Shown one piece after another: positions 61,047-64,000 of a stretch of 64,000 nucleotides of DNA (its first letter is position 1; every line of letters begins with the position of its first letter). The notes below the pieces were generated by a model. That model made no database searches and was not told the DNA's origin. It saw nothing but the letters and a program-made list of their open reading frames with translations. Made by a program: the position numbers and the translations under genes. The stretch comes from Strongylocentrotus purpuratus (lineage: Eukaryota > Echinodermata > Echinoidea > Camarodonta > Strongylocentrotidae): assembly GCF_000002235.5 (NCBI RefSeq), contig NW_022145597.1:310001-374000 (forward strand), given 5' to 3'.

Positions 61047-61541
61047 AAGGCATACCAGTAACATTATTGAAGGTTGATGAAAAAATTGCGTAATTTTTGT
61101 ATAAAATGTTACGTATTATATTCCTTCTACAGTACTTACCCTTTTACTTGCAAACAATACTAAACAAATTCTCAAACCACAAAGATATTTATGGTTTTCT
61201 TTGAAGGCGTCACTGTGCGACAGACTCTAACAGTAAATTCTCCTAACCTTTTTTTGTTTTGAAAAAGTTTCAACACTTAAATGTTTAGAATGGTATAAAG
61301 AACCAATTCATTGCTCTGTGACGATTGACATTCAACTCAAATTTAATTAAACTATGATAATATAGTTGAGAGAATTCAGGAATCGATCAGAACAGTTTTC
61401 CCCAATTTTCATCATTAATAATGGTCTGTTTTCACTCAAACTTACAGATTATCTGTAATTGTACATCTAGCATTAAAGTCACTATACCTAGCCAACATTT
61501 TCTCTCATCTGAGCAATGTTATCAAGTCCCTTATCACTAGG
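61047..61541 (-). mobile_element. TTAA-class MITE, family 3, copy 2 (inverted)
   Basis: On the minus strand it follows 56948-57449 along its length: 'aacattg.tcagatgaga', 'aatgctagatg', 'accattattaatgat', 'tttgtggtttgagaattt' and 'tcaaccttcaa.aatgtta'. The termini have drifted and TTAA is not preserved at both ends. Confidence 0.75.
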
Positions 61542-63240
61542 AAATTCTGGTTACATTCACGCTTTTTGAAAAAACTGATTTTCTGATTTGGTCGAAATTG
61601 ACAAAAAATAAGAATCGTCTCGGAAAAGGAAGGGATATATTTCGGTTTTACAGAGAGGGGAACAGGTTCCTGCCAGGAACAGCTTTCAAAATAGCCAGTC
61701 GTGCTTAAACATATACCAATAATATCATAGTTTTATCAACATTTTGTCAATCAGAATTATAGTAAGGGTTGAAATCATATAGATCGGTCAAAGTGTTCAA
61801 GATTATTTTACAAGTCATAGAAAATTCCCTCTTTAATTTACTGCAGAAAAGATTATCCACCTAAAATTGACCATACAAATCGGAAATTCAGAAGTTTCGA
61901 ATAATGAAAAAGTAGTTCAACCATTGTGTTTTTGATTCAGGTTTTTGATTAATGGGAGAGGTAGCTTGTAGGGGTTTTCCCATCAGTACTCAACAATGGA
62001 ACGTGAATATGAATATGAATAGATGTGTTTGTTGAGCAACGATTAGGTATTCTATGGTACGTTGCTCAAGGGCCAAAGTGCATATCATTTGAATAAACCC
62101 ACGCAGTCGACAAAGAAAAGAAGTTATGCTATATTTGCATGTTCAAAGAATTTATTCTTTGACATTATTAATTTGAAAAAACACAAACCTACCTCACAAC
62201 ATGCATATAGATGTATTTATTGTGTCACTTTAAACACTTTCACAGTACACAGCGACGAATGACATGTAACAAGATAAGCACCAAAGATAGATTAAAGACA
62301 TTAACAAACATATAGTGAACGTCAAAAATAATGAAATACTATTTTGTATCTTCCGACTGGATCTAGAGAAATGTTTTCTCTTGCTGGAATGCCTCTAACT
62401 CTTAACAAAATCATAAACGCTTTCAAACATGGATATACATGTATAGTTGACAGTTCAGCCTATACAATGATACAATTATTTTACGTTATCAAGTTATTAT
62501 CTAAACATTTTTGGTGTAATACTCGGTACATAGAATCAATAAATCAATGGTATTCTTTTCTTTTCTATAGTTGGGTGGAAATGTGCTCCCAAATATTTTA
62601 AAATTGAACTAACCTTTGGAAAAAATAAAAATCATGAGATGTATGACGTCCCTCTTTTCAACTACTCCATCTAGGTTGTAATGTTGATGGTGATGATGGT
62701 AGAAATAAAAGATGCATTCCCTGTTGCTATGGCGATGCTGTCATCTTGAAGAAAGGTCTCGATGGTTAGCTGAGTAAGTGAATAAAGACAGAGGTGTATA
62801 AGATATTTGTCAATCTGTGGTATGACAAATGGGGAGAGAGAATGAAAAAAAAAAATCAACAAAGCAACGCCAGACATCATAGATGGCGCTGTTTTAATGA
62901 ATATCTTTAATACTCGAAGAACAAATTTTAGATTTACATGAAAAGCCACTTGTATCCAAGACCAAGATGAAAATGCTAAAATGATTCATGGATATATATC
63001 TTAGAACACACATACCATCCTTTGGAATGTACTCTTTTCCCCTTTATTCGTCTACAATATTTCGATGTTCAATCTTTCTAGCCATCGCTCTCTCTCTCTC
63101 TCTATCGATCTCCATTCTGTTAAATCTGTCATGAGTCTGACCTTCAAAATATAACAGCGCCATCTCCAACCTTTTTTTAAAGGCAGGTTCCAGAATCTTA
63201 CAAAACTTGTCATTTTCTGAAATATATATGTACATACATG
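61542..63240. other. No recognisable gene
   Basis: AT-rich sequence; a GA/CT microsatellite lies near 63087-63105. Open frames are short and without motifs. Confidence 0.4.
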
Positions 63241-63545
63241 TAGAGGTGTCGTGTTCTCGTAGGTATGTCACCGGACCGTGGATCACATGGTTCGAATCCC
63301 ACCGCGACACTAATGTCCTTTGGCTAGACATTAATCTTCATTCTCCACTCTCCACCTAGGTGTTGAATGGGTTCCAGGTAGGATACAAATTAACGTTTCA
63401 GATTAGAATGTCTGCGCTTGTAAAATGGCGCCTGGTCGGAATACTCACCAGGGAGCGGAGCGTGTTGTACTATCATGTGCTGATGAGCAATTGAATTCAA
63501 TGACGGGGGAATAATATCTATGATACAAAAGCGCTTAGAACTTAG
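63241..63545 (+). mobile_element. tRNA-derived SINE
   Basis: Head 'gaggtgtcgtgttctcgtag', B box 'ggttcgaatcc', module 'actaatgtcctttggctaga', then 'ccacctaggtgttgaatggg'. The first 140 bases parallel 8172-8451; the 3' body differs and ends near 'agcgcttagaactta'. The right window edge beyond it shows nothing recognised. Confidence 0.75.
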
Positions 63546-64000
63546 TGTAAAATTAGGGGCTAATGTGGCTATCATTACATACATTTGGCATATCAGCTTT
63601 TAATCCTCATAGGAGAAGGTATTGATCTAATCTTTGTAAAAATAATAACAAATCAGGATTAAGGAGATGATGATGATGACGAAAATTCATAATATTTTAT
63701 GGTGCCGTAAGATGTATACAATCAATCATAACAACAAGACATGGATTTTGATATGTGTAGAGTGAATTGAGATGGACATAATTATTTGCATAAGTCCTGT
63801 CACATTTGTCGGTACACGTATTATTACACACTATTTTGTATTGTCCACATTATCGGAAAAATATGCATATACAAAATGAGTGGTAACAGTACTGTTGTTT
63901 TTTATGAGCACAAAACAGGTGTTGAAAAAGGGGCGTAATGCCAATTTGAATCTTGTGATCAGCGAGACATTATTTTAAATGAAGTTTACTGCATTGATGT

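Overview
The window is animal genomic DNA, most likely from a marine deuterostome and probably an echinoderm. Grounds: short symmetric exons spread over more than 30 kb, leucine-rich-repeat (LRR) receptor exons of a kind greatly expanded in echinoderms, a Penelope-like element, several LINE remnants, tRNA-derived SINEs and many fold-back or MITE-like DNA transposons. Nothing looks prokaryotic. The species call is inference.

The one well supported protein gene is on the + strand from about 12.6 to 45.35 kb. It encodes an LRR-containing rhodopsin-type receptor of the LGR / relaxin-receptor / GRL101 type. A cysteine-rich LRR N-cap exon (12637-12742) and an 87-nt exon are followed by a long series of 72-nt exons, each coding one 24-residue LRR and each interrupted at the same codon position (phase 2). 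A single exon (44284-45352) carries the hinge and all seven transmembrane helices, and a poly(A) signal follows. The gene's 5' end, including the start codon and any LDLa modules, is not recognised in the window. Between 19.6 and 31.8 kb the exons and introns were tandemly copied as a cassette (types C, A, B). Several copies have damaged splice donors, and one interval keeps intron scars of lost exons. Because every exon is 72 nt with the same phase, any subset can be skipped without breaking frame.

Mobile DNA fills the rest. 0-12 kb: purine-rich repeat, TTAA-flanked MITEs, a LINE reverse-transcriptase remnant next to histone-type 3'-end signals, an hAT-like MITE with a perfect 8-bp target duplication, a SINE and a decayed Penelope-like element, then two Tc1/mariner-like fold-back elements. 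13-22 kb: more MITEs, and a 758-bp hAT-like palindrome that splits a LINE 3' end. The roughly 10-kb intron 31.8-41.7 kb holds a terminal-inverted-repeat element carrying a minisatellite, a 3-kb array of a 15-bp repeat with no stops in several frames, and an L1-like ORF1. 42.8-44 kb has a minisatellite-bearing element nested inside a mariner-like MITE.

Downstream of the receptor are a copy of its last codons expanded into a tandem repeat, a decayed SGNH-hydrolase-like transposon ORF, a CT-rich satellite with a 200-bp period, and a decayed endonuclease/reverse-transcriptase LINE (48.9-52.5 kb). Next come strand-switching minisatellites, a candidate first coding exon of a second gene (57981-58074), and a cluster of three intact tRNA-Glu(UUC) genes plus one pseudogene on the minus strand, flanked by an inverted pair of MITEs. 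All coordinates, splice sites and family calls come from reading the sequence; no database search was run.
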